Of a DNA stretch of 64,000 nucleotides, positions 57,312 to 64,000 are shown in pieces (the stretch's first letter is position 1; each line of letters opens with the position of its first letter). The notes below the pieces were generated by a model. It made no database searches, was not told the origin of the DNA, and saw nothing but the letters and a program-made list of their open reading frames with translations. Both the position numbers and the translations under genes were made by a program. Origin of the DNA: an uncultured Bacteroidaceae bacterium (GTDB lineage Bacteria > Bacteroidota > Bacteroidia > Bacteroidales > Bacteroidaceae); assembly GCA_905234605.1 (NCBI GenBank), contig CAJOIE010000004.1, positions 111,734 to 175,733 on the forward strand, written 5' to 3'.

Positions 57312-57321
57312 ACAGGTAAGT

Positions 57322-57356
57322 AAGAGGGTATGTCAATACCTTTGGCATACCCTCTT
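57322..57356 (+). terminator. Hairpin between precursor and radical SAM genes
   Basis: AAGAGGGTATG at 57322-57332 pairs perfectly with 57346-57356 (11 base pairs, loop 13). No U-run, but the position just after the precursor gene suggests partial termination or 3'-end protection, giving more precursor than enzyme. Confidence 0.6.
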
Positions 57357-57373
57357 CAAAATGTAGTGAACAA

Positions 57374-58546
57374 ATGAGAAAGACAATAACGTTTATAGTT
57401 ACAAAGGATTGTCAATTAGCCTGTAAATATTGCTACCTCATTGGAAAAAACAATAAAGAGAGAATGTCGTGGGATGTAGCCAAGCAAGCCATTGATTACA
57501 TTCTTAGTCATGAAGACGACTTCCAAGATGAGGGTATTATTTGGGATTTCATCGGTGGCGAGCCTTTCTTAGAAATAGACCTGATTGACAAGATTTGCGA
57601 CTATCTGAAGGAGCAAATGTTTACTCGCAACCATCATTGGTTTAACGATTATATGTTCTCTTTCACCACGAATGGCTTGAATTATCAAAGCGAAAAGCTA
57701 CAGAAATATATTGCCAAAAATATAGACCATTTGAGTATAACAATTACAATTGACGGGACTGAAAGAAAACATGACCTAAACCGTATTTATAAAGGTAGCG
57801 GAAAGGGCTCATATAAGGACGTAGTCAAAAACATTCCTCTATGGCTTAAGCAATTTCCTACAGTTGGTACAAAGATAACGATAAGTAGAGAAGATATTCC
57901 CTACATCAAAGAAAGTGTCATGCATGTCTATGGATTAGGCATAACCGATGTTCACATAAACTGCGTATTCGAAGACGTATTCAAGGACGGCGATGACTTG
58001 CTCTTTGAAGAACAGGTTGAGGCTTTGGCTGACGAGATAATTGACAACGGCTATTATAAAGACCATGTTTGCTCTTTCTTTGATGAAAGCATAGGGAAAC
58101 CATTAGACCCCGTAAAGCGCAATAACAACTGGTGCGGTGCAGGAAGAATGCTCTCTATTGATGCAGCAGGCAATTTCTATCCTTGCACCCGATTTGCCCA
58201 ATATTCTTTGCGAGATAAAAAGGCATGGATAATCGGTAACGTTAATGATGGCATTGACCGGAACAAATTGCGTCCATTTTTATTGCTTGACCGCTGCACT
58301 CAAAGTCCTCAAAAATGTATAGACTGTGAAGTTGCGAGCGGCTGTGCTTGGTGTCAAGGCGAGAACTACGATGCAGCTGAAATCCCGACGCTGTATCAGC
58401 GGGCCACGGCTATCTGCAAAATGCACAAAGCGCAAGTTAGAGCAAACAATTACTATTGGAATAAACTGTATCGGAAGCTGGAACTAGAAGGCTTAAGAGA
58501 AGAATTTGAAGAGAATCGCCCAGTATCAAACCAAGAAATTTGTTAA
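57374..58546 (+). CDS. Radical SAM peptide maturase, CXXX-repeat target type
   Basis: 390 residues. The radical SAM cluster motif CxxxCxxC is at Cys13, Cys17, Cys20 (CQLACKYCY); GGEPF at ~62-66 is the SAM-binding GGE motif. A C-terminal SPASM-like region holds the auxiliary-cluster cysteines: NWCGAGRMLSID, YPCTRF, DRCTQSPQKCIDCEVASGCAWCQG and AICKMH. Such enzymes make radical-based links in ribosomally made peptides. It starts 62 bases after the precursor gene, so the CXXX peptide is the likely substrate. Base composition is AT-rich, unlike the ribosomal part of the window. Confidence 0.9.
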   Translation: MRKTITFIVTKDCQLACKYCYLIGKNNKERMSWDVAKQAIDYILSHEDDFQDEGIIWDFIGGEPFLEIDLIDKICDYLKEQMFTRNHHWFNDYMFSFTTNGLNYQSEKLQKYIAKNIDHLSITITIDGTERKHDLNRIYKGSGKGSYKDVVKNIPLWLKQFPTVGTKITISREDIPYIKESVMHVYGLGITDVHINCVFEDVFKDGDDLLFEEQVEALADEIIDNGYYKDHVCSFFDESIGKPLDPVKRNNNWCGAGRMLSIDAAGNFYPCTRFAQYSLRDKKAWIIGNVNDGIDRNKLRPFLLLDRCTQSPQKCIDCEVASGCAWCQGENYDAAEIPTLYQRATAICKMHKAQVRANNYYWNKLYRKLELEGLREEFEENRPVSNQEIC

Positions 58547-58557
58547 TTGTTAAGAAT

Positions 58558-59523
58558 ATGCTACAATACCTTATCATATTATTAGATGATACCAGTACAT
58601 CGTATTGTCATTATAGCCCAAGCCAATCCCAGCATCAACTAATCGCCTTGGCAGACCTTAAAGCAGGCATACGTTTTGCTATGAAGGAGAATCTGATGAT
58701 TCAATATGTCTATCCAGCCTGTGACTTACCACAGGAATACAAAGAAACGATAGAGACGATAGATCATTCTAAGATTATTCCGTCAAATTCGCCTATGGTG
58801 GAAGAGGCTGATGTCGTTGTGTTCAACAATTGGAAAGACGCTGTTGGATTTTCTTTTGATGAATCTGCTACATACGTTCTACGCATCTGCAAGGAAGATT
58901 TATTTGCCCAAAAGGAAGTCATAGGAACATTCATAAGCAAAGTGGCTCGATTGAACATCGTCCTTATTGACGTGGAAACATTCACAGAGAATGATTTCTC
59001 AAGATATAAGAGCGTTTTAGATTCTTTCGGAAAGGAAACAGAAAAACTGTATAAGGCAGGGATGTCACCACAATTAAACGTGATAACCGACCGTATAGCT
59101 TTATCTCAAATGAATAACTGCAACGCTGGTAGCAATAATATCACACTGGCTCCAGATGGTAGATTCTATATTTGTCCTGCATTTTATTACTCCGCAGAAG
59201 ACAAAGAAACTTTCTGTGTTGGTGATTTGCAAAGTGGTTTAGCAATAAAAGCAGCAAAACTCTACAAATTAGCGTATGCTCCATTATGCAGAATATGTGA
59301 TGCTTATCAGTGTAAGCGTTGCGTATGGATTAACCGAAAAATGACCTTCGACATTACCACTCCGAGTCATGAACAATGCGTATTGGCACATTTAGAACGA
59401 AACACCAGCCGAAGAGTTCTTGAATCAGTGAGGAAAGAAAAAGAGTTCTACCCGGAACAAGATATTAAAGAAATAGATTACCTTGACCCATTTGACGTTA
59501 GAATTGACTGGCATAAAATTTAA
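58558..59523 (+). CDS. CXXX-repeat peptide maturase partner (SPASM-like, no radical SAM motif)
   Basis: 321 residues from ATG 58558, 11 bases after the radical SAM gene; a TTG at 58540 would add six residues and overlap it. There is no CxxxCxxC motif. The C-terminal half carries cysteines in a SPASM-like arrangement: NNCNAGSNNITLAPDGRFYICPAF, LCRICDAYQCKRCVW and HEQCVLAHLE. This resembles the second maturase of CXXX-repeat clusters, and the arrangement suggests it holds iron-sulfur clusters and works with the radical SAM partner. The N-terminal ~150 residues match no domain I know. Confidence 0.82.
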   Translation: MLQYLIILLDDTSTSYCHYSPSQSQHQLIALADLKAGIRFAMKENLMIQYVYPACDLPQEYKETIETIDHSKIIPSNSPMVEEADVVVFNNWKDAVGFSFDESATYVLRICKEDLFAQKEVIGTFISKVARLNIVLIDVETFTENDFSRYKSVLDSFGKETEKLYKAGMSPQLNVITDRIALSQMNNCNAGSNNITLAPDGRFYICPAFYYSAEDKETFCVGDLQSGLAIKAAKLYKLAYAPLCRICDAYQCKRCVWINRKMTFDITTPSHEQCVLAHLERNTSRRVLESVRKEKEFYPEQDIKEIDYLDPFDVRIDWHKI

Positions 59524-59530
59524 GTTATAT

Positions 59531-59806
59531 ATGGAAAAAAAGAAAGTGGGAATAGTTACGGCAGATGAACGTGACGAGATTCAGAAATTGTTCAGACGCC
59601 ATTCTGGGTTGGCAGATTTAGCCAAGATTGTTACAGCAGATAATGATGAGCTTTATGAGAAAGTTGTAAACGACTTAGGCGATACGAACACCAGATTTCA
59701 GGATTGGTGGAACAAAAAAGGAGAAAAATACAACTGGGAGTCTGCAGAAAATGGCAGATGGCAGATTAATTTTGATACTTGTGAAATCTACTTAGTCATA
59801 CAATGA
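59531..59806 (+). CDS. CXXX-repeat peptide modification system small protein
   Basis: 91 residues from ATG 59531, 7 bases after the previous stop. MEKKKVGIVTADERDEIQKL opens a helical protein; QDWWNKKGEKYNW and the end FDTCEIYLVIQ are distinctive. By place and size it is the third, small component of CXXX-repeat clusters, possibly a peptide-recognition or accessory factor. Its stop overlaps the tatA start (ATGA). Confidence 0.72.
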   Translation: MEKKKVGIVTADERDEIQKLFRRHSGLADLAKIVTADNDELYEKVVNDLGDTNTRFQDWWNKKGEKYNWESAENGRWQINFDTCEIYLVIQ

Positions 59807-60039
59807 ATATGGCAACACAATTGTTATTTATAGGCACCACGGAACTACTTCTTATAAGCGGCATAGCTCTATTGCTTTTTGGTGGAAAGAAATTGCCCGA
59901 AATGATGAAGGGTTTGGGGCAAGGCGTACAGAGTTTCAAGAAAGGAATGAAAGAACCTTTGAAAGAAGATTCTCAAGTGGATGACGAAGGAGGAGCGGAA
60001 AACGAAGAACAAGAAGCAGCAACCACCCCAAAAGAATAA
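59803..60039 (+). CDS. tatA: Sec-independent protein translocase protein TatA
   Basis: 78 residues. One membrane helix (~9-26: TTELLLISGIALLLFGGKKL) with the FGGKKLPE hinge, then an amphipathic helix (KGLGQGVQSFKKGMKE) and an acidic tail. It pairs with the tatC next door to export folded proteins; the nearest Tat substrate is the CXXX precursor. The start overlaps the preceding stop by ATGA coupling; its end overlaps the likely tatC start by 59 bases. Confidence 0.88.
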   Translation: MNMATQLLFIGTTELLLISGIALLLFGGKKLPEMMKGLGQGVQSFKKGMKEPLKEDSQVDDEGGAENEEQEAATTPKE

Positions 60040-60800
60040 AGGAAATGCGGACAACAATTTGCTGACATTTGGAGGACATCTCGAAGTGCTCCGTAAAATG
60101 TTGTTCCGAATTCTTGGGGTCGCTGGTACGATAGCCGCTGTGGTGTTCTGTTACAAGGACATCACTTGGCATTTGTTGTTAGCTCCGAGCGAGTGGAACT
60201 TTTTCACATACCGCTGGCTGGAATCTGCAATGCAAGCAATTGGTATTGATTTCCGCTTTGATGAGTATCATGTTGTCGAGCCAGTTTATGACGCACATCA
60301 CTACGGCAGTGTATCTGGGACTGCTTGGGGCATCACCTTATATACTATATGAGTTATTCCGCTTCATTTCACCCGCCCTCTATGAAAACGAGCGAAGGTA
60401 TTCAGTGCAGGTGGCTGGCATCATCTATGTGCTGTTTCTAATTGGTGTGCTGATTAGCTACTTCGTGCTGTTCCCCATCTCGTTCCGTTTCCTTGGTACT
60501 TACAGCGTGTCTGCAAAGGTGGTGAGCAACATCACACTCGACTCATATATCTCCACATTCGTATCCTTGACGCTGGTCATGGGCGTGGTGTTCCAATTGC
60601 CAGTAATAGCTTTCTTCCTTGGCAAAATGGGGATTATAACATCAAAGATGCTTACGTGCTATCGCCGTCATTCCTTTCTGATGATATTGCTTTTAGCTGC
60701 AATTATTACGCCACCAGATATTATGACGCTTGTTCTTGTAACAATTCCATTATATCTGTTATATGAGGTCAGTATCAGAGTTGTAAAGATTATAGAATAA
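59981..60800 (+). pseudogene. tatC: tatC interrupted by a frameshift
   Basis: Two overlapping frames together make one TatC. Frame 1 (59981-60352) gives the N-terminus with LLTFGGHLEVLRKMLFRI, the first helix and a periplasmic loop up to FRFDEYHVV. The second frame, in use from about 60270 to 60800, gives SSQFMTHITTAVYLGLL, FRFISPALYENERRYS and the remaining helices (GVLISYFVLFPISFRF, LPVIAFFLGKMGI, ITPPDIMTLVLVTIPLYLLYE). Homologs have several more residues at the junction (a -TELSSQFM-like phrase), so this looks like a small deletion plus frame change near 60265-60285. If real, this TatC is inactive and the precursor depends on another TatC in the genome; a sequencing error is the alternative. 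Confidence 0.78.
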
Positions 60801-60816
60801 TAATTCCGTGATAATT

Positions 60817-61545
60817 ATGAAAAAGATACATATTCATATTCTATTCTTGTCATTATTATTTGTTGCTTCTTGTGGCTCAAAACACAAAAAGGAAGTACAG
60901 AGTTCAATTGTCAGTCCGAATTATATTAGTGTCGTTGAAAATACAAATGGATTCAGTTCAGCCTATACAGAAGATGGGCATACGCTGATATACAAGACAG
61001 ACTCAAATAGCAACTTTATTGTCTATTATGCCAAATTTGATGACAGCGCAGGTAAAAAGGGATATGACAGAGTCAGGGACAAAGCTATTAGAGTTGAGAT
61101 TGACTCTTCACTGAATGTTATAAAAAGTTTTGTTTCTGTCTATGGCGGAGCATTGTGCAAGATAGATAGTAATGGAGTTTATACGCTTCACTGTTTTGAC
61201 GAACAATTGAATGCCAACACCATAGAGTTGCCTGATTGTAATTTAGACAAACAACCCGTAGATAAAGGAAACATTGAGTCAAAGGTTAAACGAATAACAT
61301 ATATCCTTACAAATGCATACAATGTAGCCAACAATGCCAACAAGTATAATATCGGTGGTTGGATTTATATCGTATCAGCATTAGAGCCTACGCAAAGCAT
61401 TACAAACTATGATATATTGACACAAGAAACAATTTACGCTCCTAATGTCAAAGAGCATGTCTCAAAACTAAGCAGCACAACAGAGGGGCTTACGCAATTA
61501 TACTTGCTGTTTCAGGAAAAAGAGATAGAATTCATGGGACAATAA
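60817..61545 (+). CDS. Lipoprotein of unknown function
   Basis: 242 residues from ATG 60817 (a GTG at 60808 would add three). Signal peptide with lipobox VASC. The mature part is strand- and turn-rich, has two further cysteines (GALCKID, LHCFDEQ and one in PDCNLD), and resembles no family I recognise. It lies 16 bases after tatC in the same direction, so it may belong to the peptide/Tat operon; a perfect 16-base-pair terminator closes the unit 38 bases after its stop. Confidence 0.7.
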   Translation: MKKIHIHILFLSLLFVASCGSKHKKEVQSSIVSPNYISVVENTNGFSSAYTEDGHTLIYKTDSNSNFIVYYAKFDDSAGKKGYDRVRDKAIRVEIDSSLNVIKSFVSVYGGALCKIDSNGVYTLHCFDEQLNANTIELPDCNLDKQPVDKGNIESKVKRITYILTNAYNVANNANKYNIGGWIYIVSALEPTQSITNYDILTQETIYAPNVKEHVSKLSSTTEGLTQLYLLFQEKEIEFMGQ

Positions 61546-61583
61546 CCGATGGTTGTAGTCCATTATTGTATACTCCCTCAAAC

Positions 61584-61624
61584 CGAAAGTTGCCTAATCT
61601 CCCATCAAGATTAGGCAACTTTCG
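61584..61624. terminator. Perfect 16-base-pair terminator hairpin closing the peptide/Tat cluster
   Basis: CGAAAGTTGCCTAATC at 61584-61599 and its exact complement at 61609-61624, loop of 9. The stem base is T/A-rich on both sides, so it can serve transcripts from either strand. Confidence 0.85.
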
Positions 61625-61735
61625 TATAGCATTCAGGCAGGTTTCGTTTTTCGCCCTATACCTTTATTATATATTATGCGTCACGCTGATTTCAGATGGA
61701 GAGCGGAATTGAGACTCGGTACTCCCATAAGCAAA

Positions 61736-62434
61736 CTAAGAATTCAATAGCTTCTCTATCCATTCATTGAAATGCGGACACTTGGCACGGAGTTCGTCAA
61801 TGCCTATTTCCTTAGTAATGGCCTTGCCTGTAGCAGGCTTGTTGTAATTATAGTGAGTTCTCTTTTCGCCTTCAATAGCCTTGATGATGCGTTTGCTTGG
61901 AGCTGTCGTAGGACCATTGTCAATGAGTTCGGGATTTCCGGCTTTCTGCAAGTCTTTTGTCAATTGCTCACAGCGTTTCTCACAGCCTGGATAGAGTTTC
62001 GACAAATGGCTGATGCCGCAAAACAGCAATGCCTCGAATTCGTGTAGTTGAATATAGGGAACGAAACGTCTTTCATTTATCGCCTCCGAGAATGATTTCT
62101 CTAAGGCTTTCACGCTGACGTATGAGTCGTAGATAGTTGATGCTTCTGCAAATCCGGGAAAATCATCTGGCAAAGCATATAAGTCGAACATTGTTGTGAA
62201 CAGATGGAGCTCGTATTCGTTATCCTGCTTTGTCAGTCGCAGAAGGTTCATGTCTCGCTCTGCATCTTTGTAAGTCAACATACCTCCACGAGCATTCTTT
62301 TTCTTATTCGTTGTAATGAGAATGCTTTTCACCCCTGTTACTCCCCGGTCTTGAAGATACGGTCGAAGAACCTCCTCAACAAATCCTTGCTCCGTCTGTC
62401 CCTCACAGAGCACATGAACTATCTTTGCTTTCAT
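61736..62434 (-). CDS. DUF4276 family protein (TOPRIM-like), defence partner
   Basis: 232 residues from the minus-strand ATG at 62434. CEGQTEQGFVEEVL at 10-23 has the E-G-x-T-E motif that DUF4276 shares with TOPRIM nucleases, and MFDLYALPDDFPGF holds the acidic D-x-Y-x-x-P-x-D-F-P segment. EFEALLF and KRIIKAIEG are further family phrases. The start ATG overlaps the stop of the upstream ATPase gene (ATGA), a sign that both proteins are made together. Similar ATPase plus TOPRIM-like pairs (OLD/Gabija, PARIS, RloAB, AbiL) abort phage infection; which type this is cannot be told from sequence alone. Confidence 0.8.
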   Translation of the reverse strand: MKAKIVHVLCEGQTEQGFVEEVLRPYLQDRGVTGVKSILITTNKKKNARGGMLTYKDAERDMNLLRLTKQDNEYELHLFTTMFDLYALPDDFPGFAEASTIYDSYVSVKALEKSFSEAINERRFVPYIQLHEFEALLFCGISHLSKLYPGCEKRCEQLTKDLQKAGNPELIDNGPTTAPSKRIIKAIEGEKRTHYNYNKPATGKAITKEIGIDELRAKCPHFNEWIEKLLNS

Positions 62435-63558
62435 ACAGGCCGCCCTCCTATGATGTTTTTGTCCCACAATTCACTGACGGCATATTGTTCAAGCCAGAGT
62501 TTGTAATCTTTCTCGTTAAGTTGGTTGACAGTCGTGCATTGGGTCTTTTCATCCATCTCGACTACTGAAATATTGTCGATGTCGAAGTGGTCGACCAAAT
62601 CTTTGCTCTGCGTGGCAATGATGACTTGCGCATGAATGGAAGCATCCTTTATCATTTCAGCCAACTGTGTGATGGCATACGGATGAAGGCCCAACTCTGG
62701 TTCATCAAGGATGATGACGTTGGGCATGGTCTGTGCTGGCTGCAACAAGAGTGCTGCCAAAGCTATGAATCGAATGGATCCATCGGAGAACTGATAAGCA
62801 TTAAAACGATAGTCCGTGGCAGAATTGTCTATCCAGCGAAGGGATACAAAGTTGTTCACGGGTTCAAGATAGAAGTCCTGAAACTGAGGAACCACATCGC
62901 GCACATAATCAACAATCCGTTTATATGAATCTTTGTAATTGTTGCGAAGGAACAACAGAAATGAAGGAAGATTATTGCCGTGCGACTGGAGATAGTTGGC
63001 CGTTTCGACCGGGCAGGACTGGCGCAGAGGACCTTCTGCTGAGGAATCGTGGAACTGATAAACCTTACAGAAAGAGAGCATTTTAAAAATTGACTTTGCA
63101 ATTGGATTGCCATTTTCGGCTAAAGACGACTCTTTGAAATTAGTTTCCAAGAAAATCTCGTATGGCTTTGCCTCTCCATTACGATGCCAATTGATGCGCT
63201 CTTCTGTTATAATCAATCTGTCTGGCGTTGCATTTGCCAAAGAAAACTGGTATGTGTTTTCCGAGTTGTTGGTCATAAAGGTCAATGTTCCCGACATGAC
63301 TGGCGTTTTTTTTGCGCCATAATGAAGCAGAGAATTGGCAGTACCGGCCATTTCCACATATCGGCCAAACGACTTGCTCATCATATAGCTTAACATCCTA
63401 AAAAAACTAATGATGTTGCTTTTCCCTGCTCCATTGGCACCCAGCAGGATGCTCACATCGCCAAGCTTTAAAGTAACAGGATTGTCAAAGGCTATGGATT
63501 TGTAGCCTTTGATAGTCACTTCCCTTAATTTATTATTCTTGATAAATCTGTTTGCCAT
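62431..63558 (-). CDS. AAA/ABC-type ATPase (AAA_21), defence partner
   Basis: 375 residues from ATG 63558; a start at 63585 would place the ribosome site upstream of the likely promoter. Walker A GANGAGKS at 40-47 (Lys46), a signature-like stretch FSDGSIRFIALAALLL, Walker B VIILDEPELGLHP and a switch region IATQSKDLVDHF are all present. This is the OLD-like ABC ATPase found in many anti-phage systems. It is translationally coupled to the DUF4276 gene downstream. Confidence 0.85.
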   Translation of the reverse strand: MANRFIKNNKLREVTIKGYKSIAFDNPVTLKLGDVSILLGANGAGKSNIISFFRMLSYMMSKSFGRYVEMAGTANSLLHYGAKKTPVMSGTLTFMTNNSENTYQFSLANATPDRLIITEERINWHRNGEAKPYEIFLETNFKESSLAENGNPIAKSIFKMLSFCKVYQFHDSSAEGPLRQSCPVETANYLQSHGNNLPSFLLFLRNNYKDSYKRIVDYVRDVVPQFQDFYLEPVNNFVSLRWIDNSATDYRFNAYQFSDGSIRFIALAALLLQPAQTMPNVIILDEPELGLHPYAITQLAEMIKDASIHAQVIIATQSKDLVDHFDIDNISVVEMDEKTQCTTVNQLNEKDYKLWLEQYAVSELWDKNIIGGRPV

Positions 63559-63582
63559 CTGAGTGCAATTAATTTTCGTGTG

Positions 63583-63590
63583 CAAAATTA
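63583..63590 (-). promoter_or_regulatory. -7 element for the ATPase/DUF4276 pair
   Basis: On the minus strand TAATTTTG followed by CACAC, 24 bases before the ATG at 63558. A T-rich tract lies upstream on the plus strand; no clear -33. Confidence 0.5.
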
Positions 63591-63686
63591 GTGTTTATTT
63601 TTTTTAGGTTGTCGAAGAATTAGGTGTTTTTCACATTGTTAATATAAACACTGGGATTTCCCTTCTTTAATAGTCTTTATTCTGCC

Positions 63687-64000
63687 TACATGGTCTATAA
63701 GCATGAGGACATTGACCACCATCACATGCACATCGTTACCATCCTTGTAAAGGAGGACGGAAAGGCCATAAGTTCCAGCAACAACTTCTACCAGAGCAAG
63801 AGGGCAACATGTGAACTGGAGAAGGGAGGAACCACTATGTTGATAACATTTGGGAGGGTACCAGACAACCTGCACACAGCAGAACGTGGGCAGACTATTT
63901 CCGAGATTCCTCTCCGCAAGGTGAATGCCAGTGAGGGTGACGTGAAGAAGCAGATTGCAAATACCGTCAAGGCGGTTGTCCGTGGCTACCACTATCAGAC
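63687..64000 (+). pseudogene. Fragment of a mobilisation relaxase (MobB-like), broken
   Basis: The plus strand from 63690 encodes YKHEDIDHHHMHIVTI, the metal-binding histidine motif of Bacteroidetes mobilisation relaxases, then SKRATCELEK. After about 40 intrusive bases (about 63816-63857) the frame shifts and resumes as DNLHTAERGQT ... VNASEGDVKKQI, again a relaxase segment, open to the right edge. The N-terminal catalytic region is missing. This is the remnant of a mobilisable or conjugative element and marks the accessory region as mobile in origin. Confidence 0.7.

Noticed and set aside
63639..63992. 117-codon minus-strand frame at the right edge
   Set aside because: It is antisense to the relaxase remnant, whose plus-strand motif HEDIDHHHMH is recognisable.

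Overview
The window is a high-GC chromosomal segment from a Bacteroidales bacterium, most likely in or near the Prevotellaceae/Muribaculaceae. The evidence is Bacteroidetes-type promoters (TTTG or TTG, 18-22 bases, then TAnnTTTG), few Shine-Dalgarno sites, a C-terminal sorting tail like those of type IX secretion substrates, BACON and PEGA domain proteins, DUF3467 near the str operon, and zinc-free forms of S14 and L36.

Layout. 1-971 is the 3' end of rpoC with its terminator. 1166-32328 is a long block of envelope genes: a 2041-residue BspA-like leucine-rich-repeat surface protein coupled to a helix-hairpin-helix/outer-membrane protein; a small secreted protein; a probable three-gene envelope operon (PEGA/beta-barrel protein, BACON lipoprotein, LPP20-like protein); a PMCA-type calcium ATPase and an alanine-rich lipoprotein on the minus strand; an inositol-lipid cluster (Wzi-like protein, lipocalin-like lipoprotein, GtrA, CDP-alcohol phosphatidyltransferase, AUR1-like inositol phosphorylceramide synthase, inositol-3-phosphate synthase); a DUF5686 protein; and an LPP20-like protein followed by two paralogous secreted transglutaminase-like proteins. 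This block lies between rpoC and DUF3467-rpsL, which I recall as neighbours in many Bacteroidales.

33028-51531 is one ribosomal super-operon in the order rpsL-rpsG-fusA, then the S10, spc and alpha groups through rplQ, with secY, map, infA and rpoA embedded and no tuf. It has a good promoter before rpsL and a strong terminator after rplQ. It is followed by a GH29 alpha-L-fucosidase, a secreted protein of unknown function and a GNAT acetyltransferase, then tRNA-Pro(CGG) on the minus strand and tRNA-Phe(GAA) on the plus strand.

From about 55.2 kb the sequence is visibly AT-richer and looks like a genomic island next to tRNA-Phe. It holds a decayed AAA ATPase, a 740-base non-coding stretch, and a CXXX-repeat peptide system: a Tat-signal lipoprotein precursor with ten cysteines at exact four-residue spacing, a radical SAM maturase, a partner maturase, a small modification protein, tatA and a frameshifted tatC. 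A lipoprotein, an AAA ATPase/DUF4276 pair that looks like phage defence, and a broken relaxase fragment follow.

The two most notable observations are the CXXX-peptide/Tat island and a family of 22-base-period repeats built on the core ACCCTGCAC. These repeats occur at four separate loci and have entered the coding sequence of the acetyltransferase.
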